DNA of 64,000 bases from Rhizobium leguminosarum (GTDB taxonomy: Bacteria > Pseudomonadota > Alphaproteobacteria > Rhizobiales > Rhizobiaceae): positions 310,001-374,000 of the forward strand of contig NZ_CP025015.1 in NCBI RefSeq assembly GCF_002953715.1, given 5' to 3'. Positions 44,608-52,841 of this stretch are shown piece by piece. The notes beneath the pieces were generated by a model. It was not told where the DNA came from and did not search any database. It was given only the letters and a program-made list of their open reading frames with translations. Both the position numbers and the translations under genes were made by a program. The number at the start of each line of letters is the position of its first letter. Positions within the stretch are counted from its first letter, which is position 1.

Positions 44608-44826
44608 TCACAAGACATTCTTCTTCCTGGTCAACGATTTAGGCTGAGCCAAACGAGGCAATTCACCAACTCGATCGCGCGGCCCAGACAAAACCCGACA
44701 GCTGATCTCCGGCTTGCCGACATTTGTCGAGAGGACGGACGCGGCGTGATGCCCTGGACTGGCGTGCTGCGCGCCGGCATTGTAGGTGGTGCGAACGCGG
44801 CAACCCCATTGGGTCACATGCCACAT
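44608..44826 (-). CDS. 72-aa small ORF between exporter and ligase 2
   Basis: ATG 44826 has a perfect GGAGG at 6 nt spacing and opens a 72-codon frame: MWHVTQWGCRVRTTYNAGAQ, HASPGHHAASVLSTNVG, then KPEISCRVL and a basic C-terminus ending LTRKKNVL. It lies 56 bp after the MFS2 stop and 70 bp before ligase 2, on the same strand. I recognise no family. It could be a genuine small protein of the pathway, a precursor-like peptide, or a relic. The ribosome site and position are the only support. Confidence 0.4.
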   Translation of the reverse strand: MWHVTQWGCRVRTTYNAGAQHASPGHHAASVLSTNVGKPEISCRVLSGPRDRVGELPRLAQPKSLTRKKNVL

Positions 44827-44882
44827 TGTGATCCTCCAAGGCATCAGCGCGGCTGCAATGGTTGGCTGAGCCCATACCTACA

Positions 44883-46517
44883 TCACCTCACGGACGCGAA
44901 AATCGCCCGCTCGACCGGCTTGGCGTTCGCCGTTCGCTCGATTGCAAGATCGGTTTGAGGGGGGCGGTCGCCTTCATGTAGAGCGGAAAGGAGTTCCGAT
45001 ATCTCCTGATCCGCCGGCGAGAGCCGATGGTTCAGCCGCAGGAAGTCCATCCAGGTCGGTGTGCGGAATGTCTCCGCCCATTGCGCGGGGGTTCGAATGT
45101 CTCGCTGGAGTGTCCAATCACGCGCTCCCGCTCGGCTCATGGCGAACCGGCGTGCCCGCATGTGACTAAGAAACGTCTCGAGGCTCTCCTCCGCGATGAG
45201 ATAAACCGTCCTTGCTGCGATTGGGCCACTGCGGGGTTTCAGGTCAAGCGCCAGTTGCGGGGCGGGAAATTCGGAGCCCTGCTGGTCGCCATCAGCACCG
45301 AGAAAGACTGGCAAAACAAACCCGAGAGCTCCTACGAGGAACAGGGCTAAGGCGGACAACTCGAAAGACGACGCCAAGGAGTAGGATTGTGCGACAGTGC
45401 CCCAGATCCAACTGCCGGCTGCTATGCCGCCAGAAAGGCAGGCACAGTAGATGGAGAGAGTGCGACCAACGACCCATCTTGGGCTTGCCAGTTGGACCCA
45501 TACATCGAAACCGGTCCAAGTTATGACCCAGCCTGCGCCGCCGAAAACCAATGCAAGGGTGGCAATAAACGGGTTGGAGGTGAAGGCGAGTGAGAGGCAG
45601 CAGAGAGCACAAGCGATTGACGCAAGCGCCATCAACCACTCCTGCGGGACCACCTCCCTCAGGACTCGGTTGCTCAATCCGGCGATGCAGGCGCCAGTCC
45701 CAAAGCCCGCGAACAGAATGCCGTAGAGGATGGGGCCGCCAGCCAGACGATCTCGGGCAACAACGGGTAGAAGTGCGAGGATCGATATGGCGGCGAGCCC
45801 GAACAGGGTCGCGCGAATGATCGCCGCCCTTATACCTGACGACAGCGCGGTGAACCGCATTCCATCGTGAATGGCCGTTGCGATCCGCTCCCGCGGCAGG
45901 GGAGACGGACGTACATGCCATTTGTTTTGCAACACGGAACTGAGAGGCGCCAGATTGGTAACTGCCGCAAAGCCGAAAGCGGCCAACGGCCCGAGGAAAG
46001 CCAGAATCGCTCCGCTCAATGCGGGTCCTATGCTTCGCGTCATGTTGTAGCCGAGCGAATTAAGCGTTACTGCCGCTGGGATATCTCGCTTGTCGAGGAT
46101 ATCCCCCACCGAAGCATGCCAAGCAGGATCATAAAGCGCGAAGCCGCAGCCAGCCAGAAACCCCAATCCGAGAATGAGCCAGGGACTGACAAGGAAAAAG
46201 CCGGCAGAAAGCAACAGCACGATTGAGGCAAGCGCGATCAGAAAGAGGCCAGCGATCATCACCGACCGGCGGCTGAAATTGTCTACAACTGCTCCAGCCA
46301 CGATCGAGAGGATGAACGCTGGCAGGGTGGTTGATGCCTGAACAAGCGCGATCATCAGGTCGGATGTGGAAATCGTCGCCATGAGCCAACTAATTGCGAC
46401 CGTTTGCACGAGCCAACCAAGATTGGCGACCTGTATGGAGGTCCAGATCGACCGAAACGCCGCATTGTGGAGGGGAGCGAAAGTCGAGCTCGCTATAGGG
46501 AGGTCTTCGCGCCGCAT
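44883..46517 (-). CDS. MFS_3-type exporter (copy 2)
   Basis: Inner-membrane major facilitator of 544 aa in the MFS_3/EntS-like group. About 12 helices begin after FAPLHNAAFRSIWTSIQVAN, with the loop motif FSRRSVMIAGLFLIA. The amphipathic GFLAGCGFALYDPAWHASVG segment is shared by all three copies. The C-terminal soluble domain of about 120 aa (from RSGPIAARTVYLIAEESLET) resembles an antibiotic-biosynthesis-monooxygenase fold. ATG 46517 has GGAAAG upstream; an earlier TTG in frame is less likely. A sigma-54-like promoter and a NifA-type site lie upstream. The ligase genes follow on the same strand, so export of their product is a reasonable inference. Confidence 0.9.
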   Translation of the reverse strand: MRREDLPIASSTFAPLHNAAFRSIWTSIQVANLGWLVQTVAISWLMATISTSDLMIALVQASTTLPAFILSIVAGAVVDNFSRRSVMIAGLFLIALASIVLLLSAGFFLVSPWLILGLGFLAGCGFALYDPAWHASVGDILDKRDIPAAVTLNSLGYNMTRSIGPALSGAILAFLGPLAAFGFAAVTNLAPLSSVLQNKWHVRPSPLPRERIATAIHDGMRFTALSSGIRAAIIRATLFGLAAISILALLPVVARDRLAGGPILYGILFAGFGTGACIAGLSNRVLREVVPQEWLMALASIACALCCLSLAFTSNPFIATLALVFGGAGWVITWTGFDVWVQLASPRWVVGRTLSIYCACLSGGIAAGSWIWGTVAQSYSLASSFELSALALFLVGALGFVLPVFLGADGDQQGSEFPAPQLALDLKPRSGPIAARTVYLIAEESLETFLSHMRARRFAMSRAGARDWTLQRDIRTPAQWAETFRTPTWMDFLRLNHRLSPADQEISELLSALHEGDRPPQTDLAIERTANAKPVERAIFASVR

Positions 46518-46559
46518 TTCTGTGACTTTCCAAAACAATTAACTAGGCGTGGCATGATC

Positions 46560-46576
46560 AGCAGAAATCATGCCAG
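46560..46576 (-). promoter_or_regulatory. Sigma-54-type promoter before exporter copy 2
   Basis: On the minus strand CTGGCATGATTTCTGCT keeps the essential GG-N10-GC spacing and matches the extended consensus except T for C and C for T at two positions. It would start transcription about 31 nt before ATG 46517. A NifA-type site lies 93 bp upstream. It coincides with a 9-bp inverted repeat (TGGCATGAT/ATCATGCCA). Confidence 0.6.
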
Positions 46577-46659
46577 TCGTAGAGTTCTTTAAAATGGTCA
46601 AGTTGCTTTTCTTCCAGACAGTTAGATGGGTAAATTGAACATATGGTCGAGGCGATCTG

Positions 46660-46675
46660 TGTCGCGGAGCCGACA
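46660..46675. promoter_or_regulatory. NifA-type upstream activator site (TGT-N10-ACA)
   Basis: TGT CGCGGAGCCG ACA is an exact consensus match. Its centre is about 93 bp from the GG of the 46560-46576 promoter, similar to the 103 bp at the 5741/5850 pair. Confidence 0.58.
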
Positions 46676-46764
46676 AGGCGACGGACAATGTCCCCGGGTC
46701 GTTACGCCCCGGACGGCAAAGGTCCAAAGTTCGATGGGGCGGAAGGCATTTGCCTTCTGGCTCG

Positions 46765-47229
46765 TCATCGTCGAACAAGTTGGTCGACGAGCGAAGCGGA
46801 TCGTACGCTTTTCGGCCGCAGTGGTTCTAAGAGCAGCTCGGATGCTTGGCTGTGAATGGCCCGGCGCCCCATGTCGATGGCCTCGAGCCTCTAGGGCTCC
46901 GAGCCGGCCATTGCATCAGAGTAGCTGTCGCAGACAAGACTGTAATCCCTAAGCAGCCGGCGGAAGGAGGTGAGCGAGAAATGGTGACAAAGGACTGGCG
47001 CCCCGTTCTGGGTGGTGACGGTCATGACCAGCCGCCTGTCGGCCAAGACTAGGCACAGCCGATAGGGTCCACCGTCGTGACCAACGGGTGCAAAGCTATT
47101 GTTGTCCAGAAGGTCGAAGATCGCGACACCCTGTTCACGTTTTTGGTCTTTGTCCGACTGCCTTCCGAAAGACCCGTCGAGAGAGACCGCGGAAAGCCGA
47201 AAGCTGAATGGAGATGTGGTCGCTGTCAT
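46765..47229 (-). pseudogene. UPF0262-family gene with an in-frame amber codon
   Basis: Minus-strand ATG 47229 opens a frame with family features: SAVSLDGSFGR, AIFDLLDNNSFAPVGHDGGP, YRLCLVLADRRLVMTVTTQN and LTSFRRLLRDYSLVCDSY. A TAG at 46893-46891 ends it at 112 residues. The frame then continues with RLEAIDMGRRAIHSQASELL, the conserved C-terminal part of UPF0262 proteins (usually about 155-160 aa), to a TGA at 46765. The only visible lesion in the body is this stop. Function of the family is unknown. It sits between two exporter copies, on the same strand. Confidence 0.78.
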
Positions 47230-47594
47230 CGAACGCTCCGGTTGGGTGCTTCGGTTGCCTTTACGTGTTCGCCAAACCGTCTTGCGATGCGGTGAGACGT
47301 GGCTGCCGTCGCAACTGGTCCGACGACAGCCACCTTGCCTTGGGGGCGGACGGGAAAGAAGATCTGGTTGAGCTTAGCGCTGCCTCAACGCACCGAGAAA
47401 AAGCGGCTGCCGTTGGAAGAGGATCAACGGCAGCCGAGTGGCCCTGCGAGGCATGGGGTATTGCCATCCGCAGGTCAGGAGCTGAAGCAGGCGACGTTGT
47501 ATCGGCTTTGGTCGAAGTGATGTTCGCCAGACTTCCGCGGCCGGAAGCCCGCTGCAAGCCCAGCTGTTCATTGGTTGATGGGATCATGTCGACA
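47230..47594. other. Gap between UPF0262 relic and exporter copy 3, no gene seen
   Basis: About 365 bp with several open frames on both strands but no family features. No convincing terminator, promoter or IS end was found. Confidence 0.4.
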
Positions 47595-49238
47595 TCACCT
47601 CAGGGGCCGCGAAATGACTTCGACGGGCCGGGTGCGGGCTGCGTCCACCGTACGCTCGATCGAAAGCACCGTCTGCGGCGGACGCTCCCCATCATGCAGG
47701 ACCTGGAGCTGCTCGACGAGGTCCTTATCGGCTGCCGTAAGCCGATGGTTGAGGCGAAGAAAATCCATCCAGGTTGGCGTGCGGAATGTCTCCGTCCAAA
47801 CTGACGGCATTTGCAGGTTGCGCTGCAGCGTCCAGTTTCGGGCACCGGCACGGCTTTGAACATGCCGTCTGGAGCGCATGCAAGCCAGAAACGCCTTGAT
47901 GTTCTCTTCGGATATGGAATACTCGATTTTGACGCCGATCGGACCACTCCTGGGCTTCAGATCGAGCGCCAGATTGGGGGCAAGGAAATCCGAACTTTCC
48001 TGGTCCGCTTCTTCCCATGGACGCACGGGGAACAGCAGTCCCGCTGCCGCGACCAGCAGCAGAGCCCCCGCCGCGCCCTCCAGAGCCCAGGTCAGGGAGT
48101 AGTTCTGGGCGGCGGTTCCCCAGACCCAACTGCCGGCCGCCATGCCGCCAGCGCTCAAGGCGTAGTAGATGGAGAGTGTGCGGCCGACAACCCATCTTGG
48201 ACTGGCCAGCTGCACCGAGACGTCGATGCCCGTCCAGGTAATCAGCCATCCGGCACCCCCGAGTGCTAGGGTAAAAGCCGCCACCGCAACCGACGACGTC
48301 AGGCCAAGGGAAAGGCAGCACGCTGCACAGGCAACAGAGGCGACCGCCACCAGCTTGTTTTGAGACATGATCCGCCGGAGGAAGTTGTTGCACACGCCCG
48401 CGGCGAAAGCCCCGCCGCCGAAGCCGGCCAACAGAATGCCATAGACGATTGGCCCGCTTACCAACTGGTCGCGGACGACGAGAGGCAGCAGTGCGAGGAT
48501 AGAGATGCTGGCCAAGCCGAACAGGGTCGCCCGGACGACCGCTGATCTGATCTCGAAGGACATTGCCGTGAAGCGCAGACCGTCATGGATTGCCGTGGTC
48601 ATTTTCTCACGTGGGAGAGGCGAAGCGCGAACGTGCCATTTGGTGCGCCAGATGGCACCAAGCGGCGTCAGATCGCACAGCGCGGCCAAGGCGAAAGCGG
48701 TGAGTGGTCCGAAGAAAGCCAGGATTACGCCCCCAAGAGCCGGACCAACGCTGCGCACGATGTTGTATCCGACAGACGTCAGCGTCACCGCGGCCGGAAT
48801 GTCGCGCTTGTGCAGGATATCGCCGATGGAAGCGTGCCAGGCAGGATCATTCAAGGCGAAGCCGCTGCCGGCGAGGAAACCCAGTCCGAGGATGAGCCAG
48901 GGACTGATAAATCCCATTCCCACAGAAATCACCAGCGTCGTCGACGCCAGCGCCAACAGGCAGTGTCCTGCAAACATCACCCATCGGCGGCTAAAATTGT
49001 CGGCGATGGCGCCGGCGAGGATCGACAGGAAAAATACCGGCAATGTCGAAGCAGTCTGCACCAGGGCAACCATCAGGTCGGACGCCGAAATAGTCGCCAT
49101 CAGCCAACTGATGGCAACCGTTTGCACGAGCCATCCGAGACTGGAAATTTGCGAGGCCGTCCAGATCGCGCGAAACGCGGGATTCCGGAGAGGAGCCAAC
49201 GTAGTCGAAACACCGGACTGCGGATCAGCATGCTGCAT
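47595..49238 (-). CDS. MFS_3-type exporter (copy 3)
   Basis: Third paralogue, 547 aa, with the same design as copies 1 and 2. The N-terminus is LAPLRNPAFRAIWTASQISS, then membrane helices with NFSRRWVMFAGHCLLALAS and GFLAGSGFALNDPAWHASIG. The C-terminal soluble domain starts near RSGPIGVKIEYSISEENIKA and contains SRAGARNWTLQRNLQMP and TFRTPTWMDFLRLNHRLTAA. ATG 49238 has a modest AAGAGA site. It appears intact. It is closer to copy 1 than copy 2 in several blocks, for example the RAGARNWTLQRNLQ segment. It heads the minus-strand array; no sigma-54 promoter with correct spacing was found before it. The 49239-49465 gap upstream contains no gene. Confidence 0.91.
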   Translation of the reverse strand: MQHADPQSGVSTTLAPLRNPAFRAIWTASQISSLGWLVQTVAISWLMATISASDLMVALVQTASTLPVFFLSILAGAIADNFSRRWVMFAGHCLLALASTTLVISVGMGFISPWLILGLGFLAGSGFALNDPAWHASIGDILHKRDIPAAVTLTSVGYNIVRSVGPALGGVILAFFGPLTAFALAALCDLTPLGAIWRTKWHVRASPLPREKMTTAIHDGLRFTAMSFEIRSAVVRATLFGLASISILALLPLVVRDQLVSGPIVYGILLAGFGGGAFAAGVCNNFLRRIMSQNKLVAVASVACAACCLSLGLTSSVAVAAFTLALGGAGWLITWTGIDVSVQLASPRWVVGRTLSIYYALSAGGMAAGSWVWGTAAQNYSLTWALEGAAGALLLVAAAGLLFPVRPWEEADQESSDFLAPNLALDLKPRSGPIGVKIEYSISEENIKAFLACMRSRRHVQSRAGARNWTLQRNLQMPSVWTETFRTPTWMDFLRLNHRLTAADKDLVEQLQVLHDGERPPQTVLSIERTVDAARTRPVEVISRPLR

Positions 49239-49469
49239 TTCGTCGTGTCTCTTTCAAACTCCCGAGGCGTCGCTGCGATGCAGCAGATTACCCAACATCC
49301 GAGAGCGGATTTCGCCGTTTTGTAGCCTATCGCTGCAGGAACTCTGCATTAAACGTCTCCAAAAGCACGCGATAGCGGCCGATAGGGTACTGAGATCTTC
49401 TGACTAGCTTTTCGGTGCCATAGGCGACAATACCCGGCCTTGCGCTCCTTTACTCACCGGCATACTGCA

Positions 49470-49690
49470 GGGGGATGTTCGGCGAACTGCACGACTGGCT
49501 TCAAACCGAGCGGGCAAAACTGTCGCGCAGTTCTCCCGTCGCCGCGGCGATCGCCTACATCTGAGACCCGCCGCGTAAAGGCGACGAACACAGACCTGGG
49601 ATGCAAGCGGCAATGAACTTCCACTTCATTGCCGACATGGGCAGAATGAACGGTGATGGCGCTCGGAGGTAAGGCATGGCTCTTCGCGGA
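49470..49690 (+). pseudogene. IS66 TnpC fragment
   Basis: The plus strand shows LFGELHDWLQTERAKLSRSS and PVAAAIAYI, matching the part of TnpC just before its catalytic glutamate, then GKAWLFAD after a break, matching the downstream GRKSWLFAG segment. The pieces are short and broken. The 49690-49930 stretch beyond it is unassigned. Confidence 0.5.
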
Positions 49691-49932
49691 TCCCGCCGCC
49701 CTTGACGCTAAGCCGGATAATCTGCGGCCTTCACCAATCCTGACCGGATGGTTACGGGAGCTGTGCTAACTTATTCGTTGAGGCAAGTGCCGCTAATGTT
49801 CCGGTTCAGAGGAAATCTGATTTTCAGCGGCGGATAAGTTACAGCGGCGAGAATTACTGAGGGATCAAGGTCTGCTATTTGCACGCAGCCAATTACAAAA
49901 CTTTGCGACTTCCTTGCGGGGCTTCGTGTCAT

Positions 49933-50106
49933 TTAGTCGAACGAGATAGTATTGAAATCCCGGTCGGATGGGGGCTGATCTGAGAATAGCCTAACCAATC
50001 GACCGGCCTCTATGTCAATTGCAGCAATTCTGCTGCTAAGTGCGATACCAAACCCAGAGATCGCAGCATCTAATGCCATCATCTCGCTTGTAAATCTACG
50101 ACCTGA
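49933..50106 (-). pseudogene. LysR-family regulator C-terminal fragment
   Basis: The minus strand reads FTSEMMALDAAISGFGIALS and SRIAAIDIEAGRLVRLFSD, the end of a LysR effector-binding domain of the GcvA-like type, then stops at 49933. The DNA-binding half is missing. It lies against the decayed thiolase region. Confidence 0.65.
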
Positions 50107-50109
50107 GCA

Positions 50110-50919
50110 TCAGGGTGCGAGATATTCGCCGCTTTTAACCACATTTACCATGAGGATATATTCGTCCTGATCGACGGTTACGTCGCCCAAGATCTTCGGA
50201 TCGACGCCGGCCGTTGCCCACGACACGATGCGCGCCAGGGGCTGAATGGCGCGGCGCGCAGCTTCCGCTTCGGTGATCAACAGCGCGGCCGCCGCCCCGT
50301 CGTTGAGGCCGGAAGCATTGGCCGCGGTGACCGTGCCTTCCTTGTCGAAGGCGGGTCGCAGCTTGGTCATCGATTCCAGCGTCGCGCCATGGCCTTTTCG
50401 ACTGGTAATCACAAAGGGAACGATCTCGTCGGCAAAACGGCCGGCCTTCTGCCCGGCCTCGGCCTTGTTCTGCGAGCCAAGGGCAAACTGGTCCTGATCG
50501 TCGCGCGACAACTGCCATTGCTTGGCGACATTTTTTGCCGTGATGCCCATGTGGTAGCCGTTAGAAGGCATCGGTCAGGCCGTCCTTGATCATCGTATCG
50601 ATCATTTGAAATCACCCATCTTCACACCTGAACGCAGATGGCCGCAATGGGGGCCATAGACATGGATTCCATGCCGCCGGGAACGATGATCCTGGCATTG
50701 CCTGTGGCGATCTGCTGCATGCCGAGTGCGACGGCACGCAGGCCGGAGCCGCAGAGATGGTTCATACCCCAGGCGGTTGCCTCGTGCGGAACGCCTGCCT
50801 TCATCGCCGCCTGACGGGCCGGGTTCTGTCCCTCGCCTGCGCCCAGCACCTGCCCGAGAATGACCTCATCGACCTCGGCTGCCTCGACACCGGCTCGCGA
50901 CAGCACGGCTCTTGAGCAC
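50110..50919 (-). pseudogene. Acetyl-CoA acetyltransferase (PhbA-like) remnant, rearranged
   Basis: Blocks of a PhbA-type thiolase are present in two or more frames: SRAVLSRAGVEAAEVDEVIL, MNHLCGSGLRAVALGMQQIA with the active cysteine, PGGMESMSMAP, then HMGITAKNVAKQWQLSRDDQ and LRPAFDKEGTVTAANASGLN. The N-terminus is replaced by a CoA-transferase fragment and the C-terminal third is absent. The segment DVTVDQDEYI, which normally lies before RHGAT, is missing there and appears instead after GVDPKILG near 50170, so part of the gene has been shuffled. It is not functional. An intact thiolase exists at 14982-16160. Confidence 0.82.
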
Positions 50920-51291
50920 CTTGCCTTCTGCAACCACCGTACCGACGCCAGTCTTGGTGTAGAAGCCGGCGATCCCAGCGCCCCCTGCCCGCATGCGTTC
51001 GGCGAGCGTGCCTTGCGGATTGAACTCGAGCTCAAGTTCACCGCTCAGATACTGCCGCATGAACTCCGCGTTCTCGCCAACGTAAGACGAGATCATCTTA
51101 CGGATCTGTTTTCTCTTCAGCAGCACGCCAAGGCCAAAGTCATCAACGCCGCAGTTGTTCGAAGCTATTGTCAGATCCTTGGCGCCAGCCTCACGGATGG
51201 CATCGATCAGCAGCTCCGGGATGCCGCAGAGGCCGAAGCCTCCAGCCGCGATGAACATCCCGTCGAAAATCACGCCGTCGAGGGCGGCCTG
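50920..51291 (-). pseudogene. 3-oxoacid CoA-transferase subunit A, N-terminal fragment
   Basis: Minus-strand sequence ALDGVIFDGMFIAAGGFGLC to KTGVGTVVAEGK covers about the first 125 residues of a ScoA-type subunit. It is fused at 50919 to thiolase sequence. It is closer to succinyl-CoA:3-ketoacid transferases than is the intact subunit at 12352-13053. The 51292-51627 stretch upstream of it has no identifiable gene. Confidence 0.82.
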
Positions 51292-51627
51292 CGGGCTTTC
51301 ACAGATCTTATTCACAATCTCCCCTTGAGTTGCGCCAGATGCATTTCCGCCCCGCCTCTTCGCTTCGAAGGACCGAAGAGCATCCAGCGCTGAGCCGCAA
51401 TTCAAGTGTTCCGTTGACTGCACAAGGAGCAGATTGCAGCCTGTGATGGGAGGCCAAGGATTGCTGCCCTTGTTCGCAACGCCGGGGGCTGCATGTCAGG
51501 GCCAGGCCCTAACGGAGCGAGCCCATATTCTCAAGATGCCGCAGATGCGCAGCGTTCATCCGTGTACCGGTTGGGGTGCATTCCGCGACAATGCTCCTCT
51601 GTCAATTGCATTCTGAAGCTCCTGCTA

Positions 51628-52809
51628 TCAGTCGATAACAAGCAGCTTGCGAGGAACACTCGAGAGAAACTCGACGCCACCCTCGGCAATAAGAAAGCTC
51701 TCTGTGATTTCGATTCCCCAGTCGCCGTACCATAATCCGGACATAAAGTGGAACGCCATTCCTGGCCGCAGCTCCGTTGTGTCGCCCGTTCTAAAGCTTG
51801 CAGAGTTTTCTCCCCACGCCGGAGGATAGCCGATGCCAATCGGGTATCCCGACCTGCTCGTCTTCTCGAACCCATACCGCGCCAACGCCGCCGCGTAGGC
51901 CTTCGCAATGTCTTCGCAGCAATTTCCAGCAACCGCTTTCTCAAGACCAGCTTCCATACCGTCCAGAACTGCTGTTTCCGCGTCGAGTACCTGAGGCGTT
52001 GGCTTGCCCAGATAATAAGTCCTTGAAAGCGGGCAATGATAGCGCTTATGCACGCCTGCTAGTTCGAAGAAAATGGCTTCGTCGCCTCGTATGGGCTGGT
52101 CGGTCCATGTAAGGTGCGGAGCCGAAGCATCCGCACCGGCACCTAGGTTCGGCACGCATGCCGGATAGTCGCCCCAGTAGCCATCGACGCCTCGCGTTCC
52201 CACGAGCGAAAGCTCAGCAATCACGTCAGACTGCTTGATCCCAGGGCGCAAGACCTCCGAAATTCGTTGATACATTGCTTCAACGATTTTCCCCGCACCA
52301 CGCATATAATCGATCTCTCGAGGTGATTTGACGAGGCGCTGCCAATTTATGAGCCTATCGGCCTTCTGAAATCTCGCGTTGGGCAAGGATGCAGCAAGGG
52401 CCTCGGAGGAGGCAGCAGAAAAGCAGGGGCTGTCTTTCTCAACACCAATGATCGACGAGCCATACCCTTCATTTGAAATAATCTCACCAAGAGCGGACAT
52501 TGCGTGGAGAGTATCGGATTGTACGTATTCATCACCGTACCACCTGATCCTATCCTCGCTGATATACGCGGTGCGGCGACAACCGTTTGCGTCCATGCGT
52601 CGCCCGAACCACAATGGATCATCGCTCTTCGTCACGACCACGCACTGAGGCACGTAATAAGAGCATCCGTCGTAGCCGGTAAGCCAATGCATGTTCGCCG
52701 GATCGGTGACAACCAAAAGATCCAAACCGGACTGCTCCATTGCGTTGCGAGCCTTATTCAGGCGTATTTTGTATTCGGACAGTTCGAACCGAAGCGTCTC
52801 AGCGCTCAT
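51628..52809 (-). CDS. M24 family creatinase/ectoine-hydrolase-like enzyme
   Basis: Pita-bread-fold hydrolase of 393 aa. The N-terminal creatinase domain begins FELSEYKIRLNKARNAMEQS and contains VTDPANMHWLTGYDGCSYYV. The C-terminal catalytic domain contains GDYPACVPNLGAG, FFELAGVHKRYHCPLSRTYY, GMAFHFMSGLWYGDWGIEIT and ESFLIAEGG. The aspartates that bind metal in aminopeptidase P are not conserved in the second block, so it is closer to creatinase and ectoine hydrolase (DoeA/EutD) than to true peptidases. ATG 52809 is the natural start; the frame is open 51 codons upstream without family features. It follows a broken racemase-like gene, as in rhizobial ectoine-utilisation-type clusters, but ectoine as substrate is only inferred. 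Confidence 0.87.
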   Translation of the reverse strand: MSAETLRFELSEYKIRLNKARNAMEQSGLDLLVVTDPANMHWLTGYDGCSYYVPQCVVVTKSDDPLWFGRRMDANGCRRTAYISEDRIRWYGDEYVQSDTLHAMSALGEIISNEGYGSSIIGVEKDSPCFSAASSEALAASLPNARFQKADRLINWQRLVKSPREIDYMRGAGKIVEAMYQRISEVLRPGIKQSDVIAELSLVGTRGVDGYWGDYPACVPNLGAGADASAPHLTWTDQPIRGDEAIFFELAGVHKRYHCPLSRTYYLGKPTPQVLDAETAVLDGMEAGLEKAVAGNCCEDIAKAYAAALARYGFEKTSRSGYPIGIGYPPAWGENSASFRTGDTTELRPGMAFHFMSGLWYGDWGIEITESFLIAEGGVEFLSSVPRKLLVID

Positions 52810-52841
52810 TTCTAAATCCTTTATTAATATTATCAGAAGAG

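Noticed and set aside
46550..46575. 9-bp inverted repeat TGGCATGAT/ATCATGCCA as an independent operator
   Set aside because: It overlaps the sigma-54-type promoter almost exactly, so the symmetry is probably incidental to that site.
49406..49421. Sigma-54-like sequence ATGGCACCGAAAAGC upstream of exporter copy 3
   Set aside because: Spacing is 9 bp and the -12 element is poor; no NifA-type site was found nearby.
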